64,000 nt of DNA from Rhizobium mongolense USDA 1844 (GCF_000419765.1 NZ_ATTQ01000017.1:82268-146267), one strand, 5' to 3'; positions 42,140-51,043 are shown, counted from the first letter of the stretch. The notes: generated from the letters alone by a model not told the origin. Numbers and translations: made by a program.

Positions 42140-43030
42140 GTGGAACTACGCCAGCTCCAGTATTTTGTTGCTGCGGCAAAAGCCGAGCATTTCACGAAAG
42201 CCGCGCAGCGGTTGAACATTGTTCAGTCCGCTCTTTCGAGTTCGGTCCGGGCGTTGGAACAAGAGCTGAATGCGCAGCTTTTCGTCCGCACAACTCGAAA
42301 GGTGCGGCTGACGGCCGCCGGCAGGGCGCTGCTCGAAAAGGCGGAGATTGTCCTTGAGGCAGCGAAGGACGCACGGGAAGCGGTAAGCGCTGTTGCCCAG
42401 GCGAAATCGGGCAAGTTGAACCTCGGAACCGTTCAGGGACTGCCGGCATTTGTCGATCTGCCGTTTCTACTTGCCCGTTTTCATAAGCGTCATCCGCATA
42501 TCGACGTGCGGCTGATACAGGGCGGGGCGGCCCATCTCCTGGAGAAGGTCAGAAACGGCAAACTCGACCTTGCATTCCTGCCCATGTTTGATCCGCCGTC
42601 CGACATCGCAACCATCACCATCGCCTGCGAAGAACTGGTCGTCGTCTGCAACAAGGCGCATTCACTTGCCTCAAGCCAGGTTGTTTCGCTTGATGAAATT
42701 GCAGCTCATGCCTTTGTCGAATTCGAGCAGGATTTAGGTACGCGCAAAATCATCGATGATCTGTTTTTGACGGCGAATATTGATCGCAAGATCGCATTTG
42801 AGGTGAGCGATCTCGGCACGTTGATGGAACTCGTCGGACACGGGCTCGGCATCGCCCTCGTGCCGGAATCGGTCGCCCGCAGCCGGGCACAGATATTGAG
42901 TGTTTGCCGTCTGAAAGAAGCAGATGCATGCTGGGAAGTTGTATTGGCTTCATCGGCAACATCGGGCGACGCTCTGCCGAGACGCTTCGAGGAGATCATC
43001 GGAAGTGATGCCGCCGGCATCGAAGTTTGA
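42140..43030 (+). CDS. LysR-family transcriptional regulator
   Basis: A 296-residue regulator. The N-terminus MELRQLQYFVAAAKAEHFTK is the normal LysR start, followed by AAQRLNIVQSALSSSVRALE and LFVRTTRKVRLTAAG. The rest is the periplasmic-binding-like effector domain. I chose the GTG at 42140 because it gives this canonical start with GAGG upstream; a GTG at 42122 is an alternative. It is divergent from the aldo/keto reductase gene, the usual arrangement for a LysR protein and its target. Confidence 0.9.
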   Translation: MELRQLQYFVAAAKAEHFTKAAQRLNIVQSALSSSVRALEQELNAQLFVRTTRKVRLTAAGRALLEKAEIVLEAAKDAREAVSAVAQAKSGKLNLGTVQGLPAFVDLPFLLARFHKRHPHIDVRLIQGGAAHLLEKVRNGKLDLAFLPMFDPPSDIATITIACEELVVVCNKAHSLASSQVVSLDEIAAHAFVEFEQDLGTRKIIDDLFLTANIDRKIAFEVSDLGTLMELVGHGLGIALVPESVARSRAQILSVCRLKEADACWEVVLASSATSGDALPRRFEEIIGSDAAGIEV

Positions 43031-43122
43031 CCCGCGCCGAGTGGTGCGTGAATTGGGATACTGTTGAGGCTGGGCGGCCTATGATCGTCTATCGTCATCA
43101 TGGCCGGACGTGAGCGAGAGGG

Positions 43123-43329
43123 ATGAACATGAGACGGAAATTCGGTTATGCGTTCGGGGCGAGTTTGATCCTGCTCGGATTGCTCTGGATCGGACAAGGC
43201 AGCGGGTTCTTCCCGTATCCTTCCTCGAGTTTCATGATCAATCAAAGTGTCTGGATTCTATGGGGTGTCATAGTCCTGGGGATCGGCGGCATAGCTGTCT
43301 TCATCACCCATAAACTGCGCGGGAACTGA
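43123..43329 (+). CDS. Small two-helix membrane protein
   Basis: A 68-residue protein with two hydrophobic segments, FGYAFGASLILLGLLWIG and SVWILWGVIVLGIGGIAVFI, and a short charged tail (THKLRGN). No function was recognised. AGAGGG precedes two close ATGs (43123 and 43129), so the start may be either. Small double-helix proteins of this kind are common in Rhizobiaceae. Confidence 0.7.
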   Translation: MNMRRKFGYAFGASLILLGLLWIGQGSGFFPYPSSSFMINQSVWILWGVIVLGIGGIAVFITHKLRGN

Positions 43330-43594
43330 CAGGCTTGCAGGTCAAAACGGCCAACAGAAAGGTCCCAAGCTTACAGAAAACCGACCTTCCGTGTTGAAAC
43401 GCATGCAGGTGCCTATCACCGGTCACGAAGCAGCCTCCCTGTTATATCAATGACTTCCGATCTCTTACCTAAAGTGTCGGTTGAATGACAGGAACGTTTG
43501 CAGGTTTTGACCATGCTTCGAGCTGCTGCGGTTTCGTTTCAAAGTAGTCGTCGAAAAATCCGGACACAGTTCTCATTTCGGCGCCTGGGGTTGC
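43330..43594. other. Intergenic gap with no supported gene
   Basis: About 265 bp between a small membrane-protein gene (+) and a PepSY-like gene (-). No coding signal, repeat or hairpin of note was seen. Confidence 0.4.
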
Positions 43595-43912
43595 CTATTC
43601 AGCGACAATGTTGCCCTGATAGTCGAGGGCGATCGAAACAGCCTTGCCGTCCTTCATCCCCGAGGCCATCCAGACGCCTTTGTCGTTGAGCTTTAGGTCT
43701 TTAACCTCCGCGTAGCCTGCATTTTCGATGCGATCCTTTGCCTGGGCTTCGGTGAAGCTGTTTGCACCTGCGACGGGGGCAGTCGGGTTCTTCGTGCCTG
43801 GTGTTGCGATCGCGGGCGTGTTTCCGGACGGGGATGGCGCAAGCGTTGCCTGGGCTAGCACAGAGAAGGCGGATGCGCAAAGGGCCGTAGCGGCTAGGAT
43901 GAACGCGTGCAT
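43595..43912 (-). CDS. Small secreted PepSY-like protein
   Basis: A 105-residue exported protein. The signal peptide is MHAFILAATALCASAFSVLA with cleavage near LAQA. A low-complexity Pro/Thr/Ala linker follows. The C-terminal domain, FTEAQAKDRIENAGYAEV then LKLNDKGVWMASGMKDGK, matches small PepSY-like periplasmic domains. The ATG at 43912 has AAGGAA upstream. It stands alone. The role is unknown. Confidence 0.75.
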   Translation of the reverse strand: MHAFILAATALCASAFSVLAQATLAPSPSGNTPAIATPGTKNPTAPVAGANSFTEAQAKDRIENAGYAEVKDLKLNDKGVWMASGMKDGKAVSIALDYQGNIVAE

Positions 43913-44343
43913 TGTTGTGTTCCTTTTTGGGATCGCCGAGATCCGTGCAAGGAACACCGGTCAAACTTTAAAGTTCCAGAAATTTTCTGGGCGCAAGCGG
44001 TATCTTAAACTCCCAATGCATCCCTATGATTTAACACGCCTTCTCCTGCGGCTGTAACTCATTGCAAACGCATGTCCGTTGATGCCATAAGAGCCAATCA
44101 TCGTAACCACGAAAAAACCAGCGTCGGCAAGACCATCAACGCGAACAGCACTCCATGGAGATCGTTTTGCTGAAATACGCGGTACTGCACATGGCCAGCT
44201 ACTATTTCGCGGTGATCTTCCGGCAGGATACTCGCCGTGATGAATTTCGACTTTGACATGCTGGTCGGTGGCAGTTGGGAACACAAATCCGGAACTTCCC
44301 GTCACCTGCGGGATTACTGCGATCAAGCAAGGAGGAACTCAAC
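43913..44343. promoter_or_regulatory. Intergenic region with possible stress promoter
   Basis: About 430 bp with no convincing gene. At its + strand end GGAAC (44278-44282), 17 bp, then CGTC (44300-44303) resembles the GGAAC-N16/17-CGTT layout of EcfG-type general-stress promoters. It would start transcription about 30 bp before the DUF883-like gene. The last base of the second element differs from consensus. Confidence 0.3.
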
Positions 44344-44823
44344 ATGCCAAATCCAGACGAATCCCCAGCCGTTCAGTCCATGAAACGGGAGCAGGCCGAG
44401 CAGCGCAAGCGATCGCGAAAGGGCGAACTCGAGAAAGGACTTGAGGACACCTTTCCGGCCTCGGACCCCGTTTCGGTCACCCACACCACGGCACCATCTG
44501 GAAGAGTGGACGCCGAGGCGGCCGAGCGCGTGCAGCGGCAGCGCGACCCAGAGACGCCCGACGAAAAATCTCCCTTGGCCGATGAAGCTCTCGCAGCAAA
44601 TCGAAAGCGAAGCGAGGTCAGCCGCGGCGAGATCAAGGCCCTGCGATCAGAAGTTAGCCGCCTGTCAGGTTCCGCAACAGAGCTTGCCTCCGGTACGGCG
44701 CGGATCGCGAAAGTTCAGGCGAGAAGCTTTGTTTATGAAATCGAAGAGCATGTAAGGGCAAGGCCGCTGACCGCCGTCGGCATAGTTGCGGCGGTCGCCT
44801 ACCTCTGGGGCGCTACCCGCTGA
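44344..44823 (+). CDS. DUF883/ElaB-YqjD-like membrane-anchored protein
   Basis: A 159-residue protein. The N-terminal part contains ELEKGLEDTFPASDPVSVTH, a motif seen in small rhizobial stress proteins. A helical segment (EVSRGEIKALRSEVSRLSG) follows. The C-terminus HVRARPLTAVGIVAAVAYLW is the DUF883-type membrane anchor. ElaB/YqjD relatives in E. coli bind ribosomes at the membrane in stationary phase. The ATG at 44344 has AAGGAGGAAC upstream; an earlier ATG at 44275 lies in the promoter area. Confidence 0.72.
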   Translation: MPNPDESPAVQSMKREQAEQRKRSRKGELEKGLEDTFPASDPVSVTHTTAPSGRVDAEAAERVQRQRDPETPDEKSPLADEALAANRKRSEVSRGEIKALRSEVSRLSGSATELASGTARIAKVQARSFVYEIEEHVRARPLTAVGIVAAVAYLWGATR

Positions 44824-44890
44824 TGCCCTCTTTGCATCTTCGCTTCCTCTTGAAAGCATCGCGTGGCCGGCAACATTGAGGCCCGCAAGT

Positions 44891-45112
44891 CTATACTGCT
44901 TCCGTTTGCATGATCGTCTCATGCGACTGTGCTGAAGCCTCGTTATCGTCTGGCGGCACGACGGCGCTGATGCCCTTCATTGCCTGTGCGTCGGCGCGCG
45001 CTGCAGCTTCGCGAAGCAATGTTGCGAAAACGTCAAGCGATACCCTGTCGGCGCGCATAAGCTGCCGGATCAGCGGATCGCACAATATCTCTGACATGGT
45101 CATATCGCTCAT
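44891..45112 (-). CDS. Small conserved-type protein, unknown function
   Basis: A 73-residue acidic protein, MSDMTMSEILCDPLIRQLMR then VSLDVFATLLREAAARADAQ. It is preceded by AGGAGGCAACT, a very strong ribosome site. It has no signal peptide or membrane segment. The opening resembles small hypothetical proteins common in Rhizobium genomes. No function was recognised. Direct repeats ACAATCTA lie 20-50 bp upstream. Confidence 0.65.
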   Translation of the reverse strand: MSDMTMSEILCDPLIRQLMRADRVSLDVFATLLREAAARADAQAMKGISAVVPPDDNEASAQSHETIMQTEAV

Positions 45113-45133
45113 AGTTGCCTCCTGATGATGAAA

Positions 45134-45162
45134 ACAATCTAGCCGCGATTGATTACAATCTA
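45134..45162. repeat. Direct repeats ACAATCTA, 21 bp apart
   Basis: ACAATCTA occurs at 45134-45141 and 45155-45162, two helical turns apart, just upstream of the small gene at 45112 (-). A 5-bp inverted repeat (GATTG/CAATC, 45147-45160) overlaps the second copy. The arrangement could be a tandem binding site. Confidence 0.35.
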
Positions 45163-45309
45163 ATGTAACCGCGACGGCGAAACGATGGCAACAGACCGGC
45201 CGTCAATCATAAGCCGCATTCAAGGCCGTCGGATTCGCCCACTCTTTCGTCGATGTCGTTTTTGCAGGTTAAATGCACGGCTGTGCAAAAAATCCTTCGC
45301 CCGACCCTT

Positions 45310-45343
45310 TTGTCATCCCGATGTCACGCGTCAGCGGTAGCTA
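45310..45343 (+). promoter_or_regulatory. Pho-box-like site and -10 before the organophosphate-type ABC operon
   Basis: TTGTCAT-CCCG-ATGTCAC (45310-45327) matches the two 7-bp half-sites with 4-bp spacer of a PhoB box (consensus CTGTCAT-N4-CTGTCAT). TAGCTA at 45338-45343 sits 10 bp further, where a PhoB-dependent -10 is expected. The first gene starts at 45392. Confidence 0.65.
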
Positions 45344-45391
45344 GCATCACCAGCCACGCGGGGCACGACCGCGAAACGAATGGAGAGGGTG

Positions 45392-46537
45392 ATGAACAGA
45401 CGCGAGTTTCTTATCACATCGTCGGCCGCAGCAGCTCTGCTGGCTGCGCCGCGTTTTGCCGCCGCAGCAGAAAAGACGATCGATCTCTACAGCGGCTCCG
45501 ACGCCAACATCGTCGACTTCTGGAACAATATCGTCCGTCCGGCCTTCGAAACGGCCCATCCGGACGTTGCCTTGAAGGTCACTGATGCCGGCGACAATAC
45601 CGGTCTGCGCGCCATTGCCGATCGAGCCCTGGCCGCCCTCCAGACCAAGACCGATCCGCAGGCAGACATTTTCGAAACCTTCGATCCACGCCTGCCGACG
45701 GGTGGGATAGACGCCGGTCTTTGGGTCAAGTTCTCTGCAGAGAACATCGAAGGCTTCGACCGCGTCAATCCGCTGAGCGCCGACAGCGATTATTCGCTTC
45801 CCTACCGCGGCTCGCAGGTTCTACTGGCCTACGATAAGGCCAAGCTCGACCCAAAGGATGCACCGAAAACCTGGGACCAGCTGATTTCATGGATCAAGGC
45901 CAATCCGGGCCAGTTTATCTACAATCGTCCCGACAAAGGTGGTTCAGGCGGCAACTTCGTTCGCCGCGCTATCCATGAGGCCAATGGCCGCGATCCGAAG
46001 AAATTCACGATCGACAATTTCTCGGCCGATTACGCCAAGCAGACCCTGACGCCTGCCTGGGCGATCCTCAACGACCTTGCGCCGTCGCTCTATGAAAAGG
46101 GCGCCTATACGGCTGGCAACACGCAGTCGATCCAGCTTCTGGCGCAGGGCGTGGTCACCATGACGCCGGTCTGGTCCGACCAGGTTCTCCAGGCGATCTC
46201 GCAGGGCGTTCTGCCGGAAACGACCGGCCTCGTTCAGCTCGGCGACCTTGCGCTTTGCGGCAATTTCTCGCGCATGACGGTGTTTTCGAACGGCGCACAT
46301 AAGGACGCGGCCCTGAAGCTCGCCGCCTTCCTGCTGACAAAGGAGATGCAAGAAGCGATCATCACCGAGATCGGCGGTTTTCCGGCCATCTCCTGGAACC
46401 ATATCTCCGATGAACTCCGCCAGAAATATGCCGATGTCGTCCCGGCGACGATCCCCACCTTTCCGAGCGGCGATTGGGAGCCTGCCATCAACGACGGCTG
46501 GTACCGCAGCGTCGCGCCGGGCATCAGCCGTAGCTGA
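45392..46537 (+). CDS. ABC transporter substrate-binding protein (Tat-type signal)
   Basis: A 381-residue periplasmic binding protein. The N-terminus MNRREFLITSSAAAALLAAP carries a twin-arginine motif (RREFL). The mature part has IDLYSGSDANIVDFWNNIV, ADIFETFDPRLPTGGIDAG and SDYSLPYRGSQVLLAYDKA, fitting family 1 / iron- or polyamine-like binding proteins. The ATG at 45392 follows GGAGAGGGTG. With a GDPD downstream and a Pho-box-like site upstream, a phosphodiester or other organophosphate ligand is inferred, not shown. The stop overlaps the next gene by one base. Confidence 0.87.
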   Translation: MNRREFLITSSAAAALLAAPRFAAAAEKTIDLYSGSDANIVDFWNNIVRPAFETAHPDVALKVTDAGDNTGLRAIADRALAALQTKTDPQADIFETFDPRLPTGGIDAGLWVKFSAENIEGFDRVNPLSADSDYSLPYRGSQVLLAYDKAKLDPKDAPKTWDQLISWIKANPGQFIYNRPDKGGSGGNFVRRAIHEANGRDPKKFTIDNFSADYAKQTLTPAWAILNDLAPSLYEKGAYTAGNTQSIQLLAQGVVTMTPVWSDQVLQAISQGVLPETTGLVQLGDLALCGNFSRMTVFSNGAHKDAALKLAAFLLTKEMQEAIITEIGGFPAISWNHISDELRQKYADVVPATIPTFPSGDWEPAINDGWYRSVAPGISRS

Positions 46538-47430
46538 TGCGCAGGGATTTTGCGCTACCATCGCTGGCGCGCTGCCGCGCACCAGCTGCCACAAACGCTT
46601 CGGCAGGGCTTCTCCTCGTCGCCCTGCCGGTGCTTTTGCTGGGTTGGCTGATCGTCTATCCGATCATCGCCGCAGTCGTCGGCACGGTCTTCTTGCGCCA
46701 ACCGGACGGCGCGACTGTCTTTTCGCTTGCTTCCTACCGCTTTTTCTTCACCGACGCCTATAGCTTGGCCAATCTCTGGCTTACGCTCTGGACGACGCTG
46801 GTTTGCGGCCTGCTGCTTCTCGCCACCGGCCTGCCGATCGCCCTTTATCTGCGCTTTTCGCCGGGACGGCTCGCAGCCTATATCCAAGGCCTTGCAATCT
46901 TTCCGATGTTCGTCCCGTCGATCATCCTCTCCTACGCGCTTATCCGCACGATCGGTCCGAACGGCACCATCGACATCCTCCTGAACGCGACCGGCCTGCC
47001 AAAGCTGCCGTCTCCATATCTGACGCCCTGGGGGCCGGTGATCGGCCTCGTCTGGGACAATCTTCCCCTGACCGTGCTGATGCTTTCGGCCGGATTGGGC
47101 AATATCGCGAAAAGCTCGATCGAAGCAGCGCGCGATGTCGGTGCCTCTCCGCTGCGGGTCTTCATTTCGATTATCCTGCCGCGCATGGGCAATTCGTTTC
47201 TCGTCACGGCCTCCTTCGCCATCCTCGGCATCTTTTCGTCCTTCACGCTGCCTTACGTGCTTGGCCCAGCTTCGCCCGAGATGATGGGGCCGTTCATGCA
47301 ACGCACCTTCTCCGACCTCAACGACCCGCTGAATGCTCTGACGCAAGCGGTGATCACCTTCGGCTTCTGCCTGGTGTTTGGGATCTTCTATGTTCGCTCG
47401 ATCGCGAAAAACCGGGAGGGCGGCCGATGA
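46537..47430 (+). CDS. ABC transporter permease 1
   Basis: A 297-residue inner-membrane permease with about six helices (LLLVALPVLLLGWLIVYPII is the first). The EAA loop is IEAARDVGASPLRVFISIIL. It starts in a TGATG overlap with the binding-protein stop and ends in an ATGA overlap with permease 2, so the genes are tightly coupled. Confidence 0.92.
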   Translation: MRRDFALPSLARCRAPAATNASAGLLLVALPVLLLGWLIVYPIIAAVVGTVFLRQPDGATVFSLASYRFFFTDAYSLANLWLTLWTTLVCGLLLLATGLPIALYLRFSPGRLAAYIQGLAIFPMFVPSIILSYALIRTIGPNGTIDILLNATGLPKLPSPYLTPWGPVIGLVWDNLPLTVLMLSAGLGNIAKSSIEAARDVGASPLRVFISIILPRMGNSFLVTASFAILGIFSSFTLPYVLGPASPEMMGPFMQRTFSDLNDPLNALTQAVITFGFCLVFGIFYVRSIAKNREGGR

Positions 47431-48254
47431 GTCTTGGTACAACTGCCGGTGCGGCAAGGATCGATTGGGCTGGCATCCTGTTTGCGGCGCTGCTGACCCT
47501 GTTCATCGCGCTTCCGCTGATTGTTGTCGGAACCTGGGCCTTTACCGAGGTCTGGCGCTATCCCTCTGTCATTCCGCAGCAGTTCGGGCTGCGCTTTTGG
47601 TCGCAGACGCTATCGCGCTCCGACGTCTGGGAATCGCTATTTCTCAGCCTTCGGCTGACGGCGACCGTGACGCTGCTTTCGGCTGTCATCTGCCTGCCGG
47701 CGGCTTACGCATTTGCGCGCATGACCTTTCCGGGCAGGAACATCCTCTTCCTGTCCTTTCTTGCTTCGCACGCCTTCCCGAAGTTCGGACTGCTTGTCGC
47801 GATCGCCGGCATCTTCCTGCAGCTCGGCCTGATCAGCACATTCTGGGGTGTCGTCCTGATCCAGCTCGTCGGCACCCTCATGCTGATGATCTGGATCCCT
47901 GTCGCGGCGTTCCAGAACGTCGACCGGCGCATGGAAGAAGCGGCCCGGGATGCAGGTGCGGCACCACTGCGGGTGTTCTGGTCGATCACCCTTCCGCAGG
48001 CCGCACCGACAATCGCAGCGGCGCTTCTGCTCACCTTTGTTGGAACCTTCTACGAAACGGAAGGAGCGTGGCTGATCGGTGCTCCTGAGGTTCGAACCAT
48101 GCCGGTATTGATGATCACCTTCATCAACAATCAGATCGTCGTGCAGTACGGCGCAGTCCTGTCGGTCATGTTGTGGGTGCCGTCCTTCATGGCGCTGACG
48201 TTTGCCCGCCGCATCGTTGGAACGGGCGCCTTTGCCCGCGGCTTTGGCGCGTGA
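47427..48254 (+). CDS. ABC transporter permease 2
   Basis: A 275-residue inner-membrane permease, partner of the preceding one. Helices include LFAALLTLFIALPLIVVGTW near the start, and the EAA loop is MEEAARDAGAAPLRVFWSIT. The ATG at 47427 (MSLGTTAGAARID) gives the normal length; the open frame reaches upstream to 46803 but that part is a shadow of permease 1. It ends 36 bp before the ATPase gene. Confidence 0.92.
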   Translation: MSLGTTAGAARIDWAGILFAALLTLFIALPLIVVGTWAFTEVWRYPSVIPQQFGLRFWSQTLSRSDVWESLFLSLRLTATVTLLSAVICLPAAYAFARMTFPGRNILFLSFLASHAFPKFGLLVAIAGIFLQLGLISTFWGVVLIQLVGTLMLMIWIPVAAFQNVDRRMEEAARDAGAAPLRVFWSITLPQAAPTIAAALLLTFVGTFYETEGAWLIGAPEVRTMPVLMITFINNQIVVQYGAVLSVMLWVPSFMALTFARRIVGTGAFARGFGA

Positions 48255-48290
48255 CATGCGGATCCGGCATGACCCTAAGAAAGGCTTGAG

Positions 48291-49370
48291 ATGGCACGCT
48301 TGACGATCAAAGAGATTTCGAAGGCCTTCGGCGCCTCGTTCGCGGTGCGCGATTTCTCGCTCGATGTCGATGATGGCGAGCTCGTCTGTCTGCTCGGACC
48401 ATCGGGCTCCGGCAAGTCGACGCTTCTTCGCATGATCGGCGGTTTCGAACGACCGAGTGCAGGTTCAATTCTCATCGACGCCAAGGATGTCACGACACTT
48501 GCGCCGGAGAAGCGCCCGACAGGCATGGTGTTTCAAAGCCATGCGCTCTGGACGCATATGGACGTCTTCAACAACATTGCGTTCGGGTTGAAGATACGCA
48601 GGCTGCCGAAACCCGAGATCAGGCAGCGCGTTGAAAGTGCGCTCGCGCTTGTCGGCCTTTCTAACTACGGAAAGCGGATGACGACACAACTTTCGGGCGG
48701 GCAGCAGCAGCGTGTGGCGCTGGCGCGCTCGCTCGTGCTCGAGCCGAAGATCCTGCTGCTCGACGAGCCCTTTGCCAGTCTCGACCAGCATTTGCGCGAG
48801 CGCCTGCGGGAAGAGGTGCGCGACATCCAGCAGCGCCTCGGCATCACGACCCTGTTTGTCACTCATGGGCAGGACGAAGCGCTGGCGCTTGCCGACCGGA
48901 TTGTCGTCATGCGGGATGGCGGCACCGAACAGATCGCACCGCCGGACCTCATCTACCGCGAACCGAAGACCGAATTCGTGGCAGGTTTTATCGGCTCCAT
49001 GAATTTCGTTCGCGTGAAGATCCGCAACGGGATCATTGAACATCCGGATTTTTCGCTTGCAGTTCCGGTCGCAGACGGCGATCTCATGCTCGCCTTCCGC
49101 CCGGAAGCGCTCTCGCTCCGCCCGTCAAAGAAGTCAGGCGCCGGCATCGTGCATCGCAGCATCGATTTCGGCACTCACAGGATCGTCGATATCGACCTTG
49201 CGGACGGCACACGGCTCAAGGTCATGACGCCACCGGATGTCGATTGGACAAGGGGCTCTCTTGTGGAACCGGTAGCCAACGCCTATTTCGCCTTTCGTGA
49301 GAACAAGCTCGTCCATCGGTCGGCCGCCGCCGGCGAGCTGCAAACCGATCGGATGCTCGGACATGTCTGA
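48291..49370 (+). CDS. ABC transporter ATP-binding protein
   Basis: A 359-residue ATPase: Walker A GPSGSGKST, signature TQLSGGQQQRVALARSL, Walker B LLLDEPFASLD and switch His in FVTHGQDEALAL. The C-terminal region (about 240-359) is a TOBE-type regulatory domain with LAFRPEALSLRPS. It completes the importer. Its stop lies 8 bp inside the glycerophosphodiesterase gene. Confidence 0.92.
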   Translation: MARLTIKEISKAFGASFAVRDFSLDVDDGELVCLLGPSGSGKSTLLRMIGGFERPSAGSILIDAKDVTTLAPEKRPTGMVFQSHALWTHMDVFNNIAFGLKIRRLPKPEIRQRVESALALVGLSNYGKRMTTQLSGGQQQRVALARSLVLEPKILLLDEPFASLDQHLRERLREEVRDIQQRLGITTLFVTHGQDEALALADRIVVMRDGGTEQIAPPDLIYREPKTEFVAGFIGSMNFVRVKIRNGIIEHPDFSLAVPVADGDLMLAFRPEALSLRPSKKSGAGIVHRSIDFGTHRIVDIDLADGTRLKVMTPPDVDWTRGSLVEPVANAYFAFRENKLVHRSAAAGELQTDRMLGHV

Positions 49371-50211
49371 CCGCAGGGGGATTGCCGTCGAAACAGGTGC
49401 GCACCGGACATGGCTGAAATGGCATCGTGGCCATCGCTTTTCCGGCGACATCTCATTCACGCGCCGGCGGATTGCCGAAGGCATGTTGCTCGGCGCCAGC
49501 GTCGAGATTGATCTCATTCGTTTTTGCGGCGAAGGTTTTGCGGTTCTTCACGATGAAACACTTGATCGGGCCACGACGGGCACGGGCCGTGTCCTGGATG
49601 CTTCGCAGGAGTATCTGCGTGGCTTGCAGCTTCGCGATGATACTGGCGTGCCGGCAGATCACCCGGTGATGCTGATCGACGATCTCGGGCAGCTTCTTCT
49701 TGCGGGCGAATGCGATGAAAATGCCGTCCTGCAGCTGGATCTCAAGGAGGCGTCGGCGAGTATCCGCGACGTGGATATCACCGCCTTTGCCGCAGCAATG
49801 TCGCCGGTCGCACGGTCGGTCATTCTGTCTGGGGGCGATGCTGGAGCCGTCGAACGGCTTTCCGGCGCGGTTCCCGACATGCCGATCGGCTATGACCCTT
49901 GTCACGACGGGGCGATTGAGCGCTTGATCGAAAGCCGCGACTTCGCAGGTTTCGTGGAAACAGCGCTGAAGGCATCGCCGCGCGCACGGATGTTCTATCT
50001 ATACTGGGAACTGGTGCTCTTCGCCGACGCTGAAGGTTATGACCTCATTGGCGCCTTCCATCGTGCTGGCCGCCGCGTCGATGCCTATACCATCACGGCA
50101 GCCGTTCCCGAAGTCTTGCCGAAGGTTCGACGGCTTCTTGCGCTGAAAGCGGATCAAATCACCACCGACGATCCGGTCGGGCTGGAAGCGCTTCTGGTCA
50201 AGCACCTGTAA
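49363..50211 (+). CDS. Glycerophosphodiester phosphodiesterase family protein
   Basis: A 282-residue cytoplasmic protein of the GDPD family, which splits glycerophosphodiesters to glycerol 3-phosphate and an alcohol. The catalytic HRG is in WHRGHRFSGD, the metal-binding E-x-D in ASVEIDLIRF, and FAVLHDETLDRATTGTGRV gives the HD motif. The usual PENT stretch after HRG is replaced by ISFTRRR, so specificity may differ. The start at 49363 overlaps the ATPase end by 8 bp. Its place in an ABC operon suggests it acts on the imported compound. Confidence 0.88.
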   Translation: MSDRRGIAVETGAHRTWLKWHRGHRFSGDISFTRRRIAEGMLLGASVEIDLIRFCGEGFAVLHDETLDRATTGTGRVLDASQEYLRGLQLRDDTGVPADHPVMLIDDLGQLLLAGECDENAVLQLDLKEASASIRDVDITAFAAAMSPVARSVILSGGDAGAVERLSGAVPDMPIGYDPCHDGAIERLIESRDFAGFVETALKASPRARMFYLYWELVLFADAEGYDLIGAFHRAGRRVDAYTITAAVPEVLPKVRRLLALKADQITTDDPVGLEALLVKHL

Positions 50212-50218
50212 GTCGAGC

Positions 50219-51043
50219 TCAGTTAAACCCCTGGACAAGCCACGGGTGGATCGCGCTATTTGCGGCAAGGATATCGCCGTTTGCCGTGACCGGCCCGCCG
50301 GAAAAGGCCGAAACCTGTCCGCCAGCCTCTTCGACCAGAAGGACCGACGCGCCATAATCATGCAGCGACAATCCGTCTTCGAAGAAGCCGTCCAGCCGTC
50401 CGCATGCCACATAGGCAATGGAAAGTGCTGCTGAGCCCAGCCGCCGCACACCTGCCGTATTGGCCATCAGCCGCCTAAGCGCGGTGAAGTAGGTGTCCTC
50501 GCTGACGGCTTTCACTTGTCCTGGAACGGGCAGTCCAGCACCGATCAGGACGTTTTCGATTTCGGCATTCTCGATGCAGCGGATCGGCTCGCCGTTCAGA
50601 TAAGCGCCTCCGCCAGTCTCCGCACTGAACAGTTCATCCTGCATTGCATCATAGACGACGCCGGCCACGATGCGGCCACCTTCGGCGATCGAAATGGTCA
50701 TGCCGAAATGCGGAATGCCCCAGGCGTAGTTTGTCGTGCCGTCGATCGGGTCGATATAGATGACAGGTGTGCTTGCCTCGGCATCACGATTGCCGACGGC
50801 CTCCTCTCCTTTGATCGCGTAGGTAGGAAAGGCTTTCGCCACCTCATCGACGATGATCCGCTCGACCGCCACGTCGATTTCCGTCTGGTAGTCACGCGGT
50901 GCCTTCGACACGATCTCGCTCACCAGCCGCCGCTTTAGCGACCTGCGGGCGGTTTGCCCCGCTTTCAGTGCCGTATTTGCGAGAAGCAAAAGGCGTTGCG
51001 AGGCCGCCGGTGATAAGCGGGTGGAGACTGAAGACGAGGTCAT
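50219..51043 (-). CDS. Inositol-monophosphatase-family phosphatase
   Basis: A 274-residue Mg2+-dependent phosphatase. The family motifs are GEEAVGNRD, YIDPIDGTTNYAWGIPHFG, and at the C-terminus LSLHDYGASVLLVEEAGG, where a WDxAA motif is usual but the metal Asp is kept. It could act on inositol phosphate, glycerol phosphate, histidinol phosphate or sulphated nucleotides. It is convergent with GDPD (7 bp apart) and has a weak Pho-box-like site upstream (51102-51119), so it may belong to the same response. Confidence 0.87.
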   Translation of the reverse strand: MTSSSVSTRLSPAASQRLLLLANTALKAGQTARRSLKRRLVSEIVSKAPRDYQTEIDVAVERIIVDEVAKAFPTYAIKGEEAVGNRDAEASTPVIYIDPIDGTTNYAWGIPHFGMTISIAEGGRIVAGVVYDAMQDELFSAETGGGAYLNGEPIRCIENAEIENVLIGAGLPVPGQVKAVSEDTYFTALRRLMANTAGVRRLGSAALSIAYVACGRLDGFFEDGLSLHDYGASVLLVEEAGGQVSAFSGGPVTANGDILAANSAIHPWLVQGFN

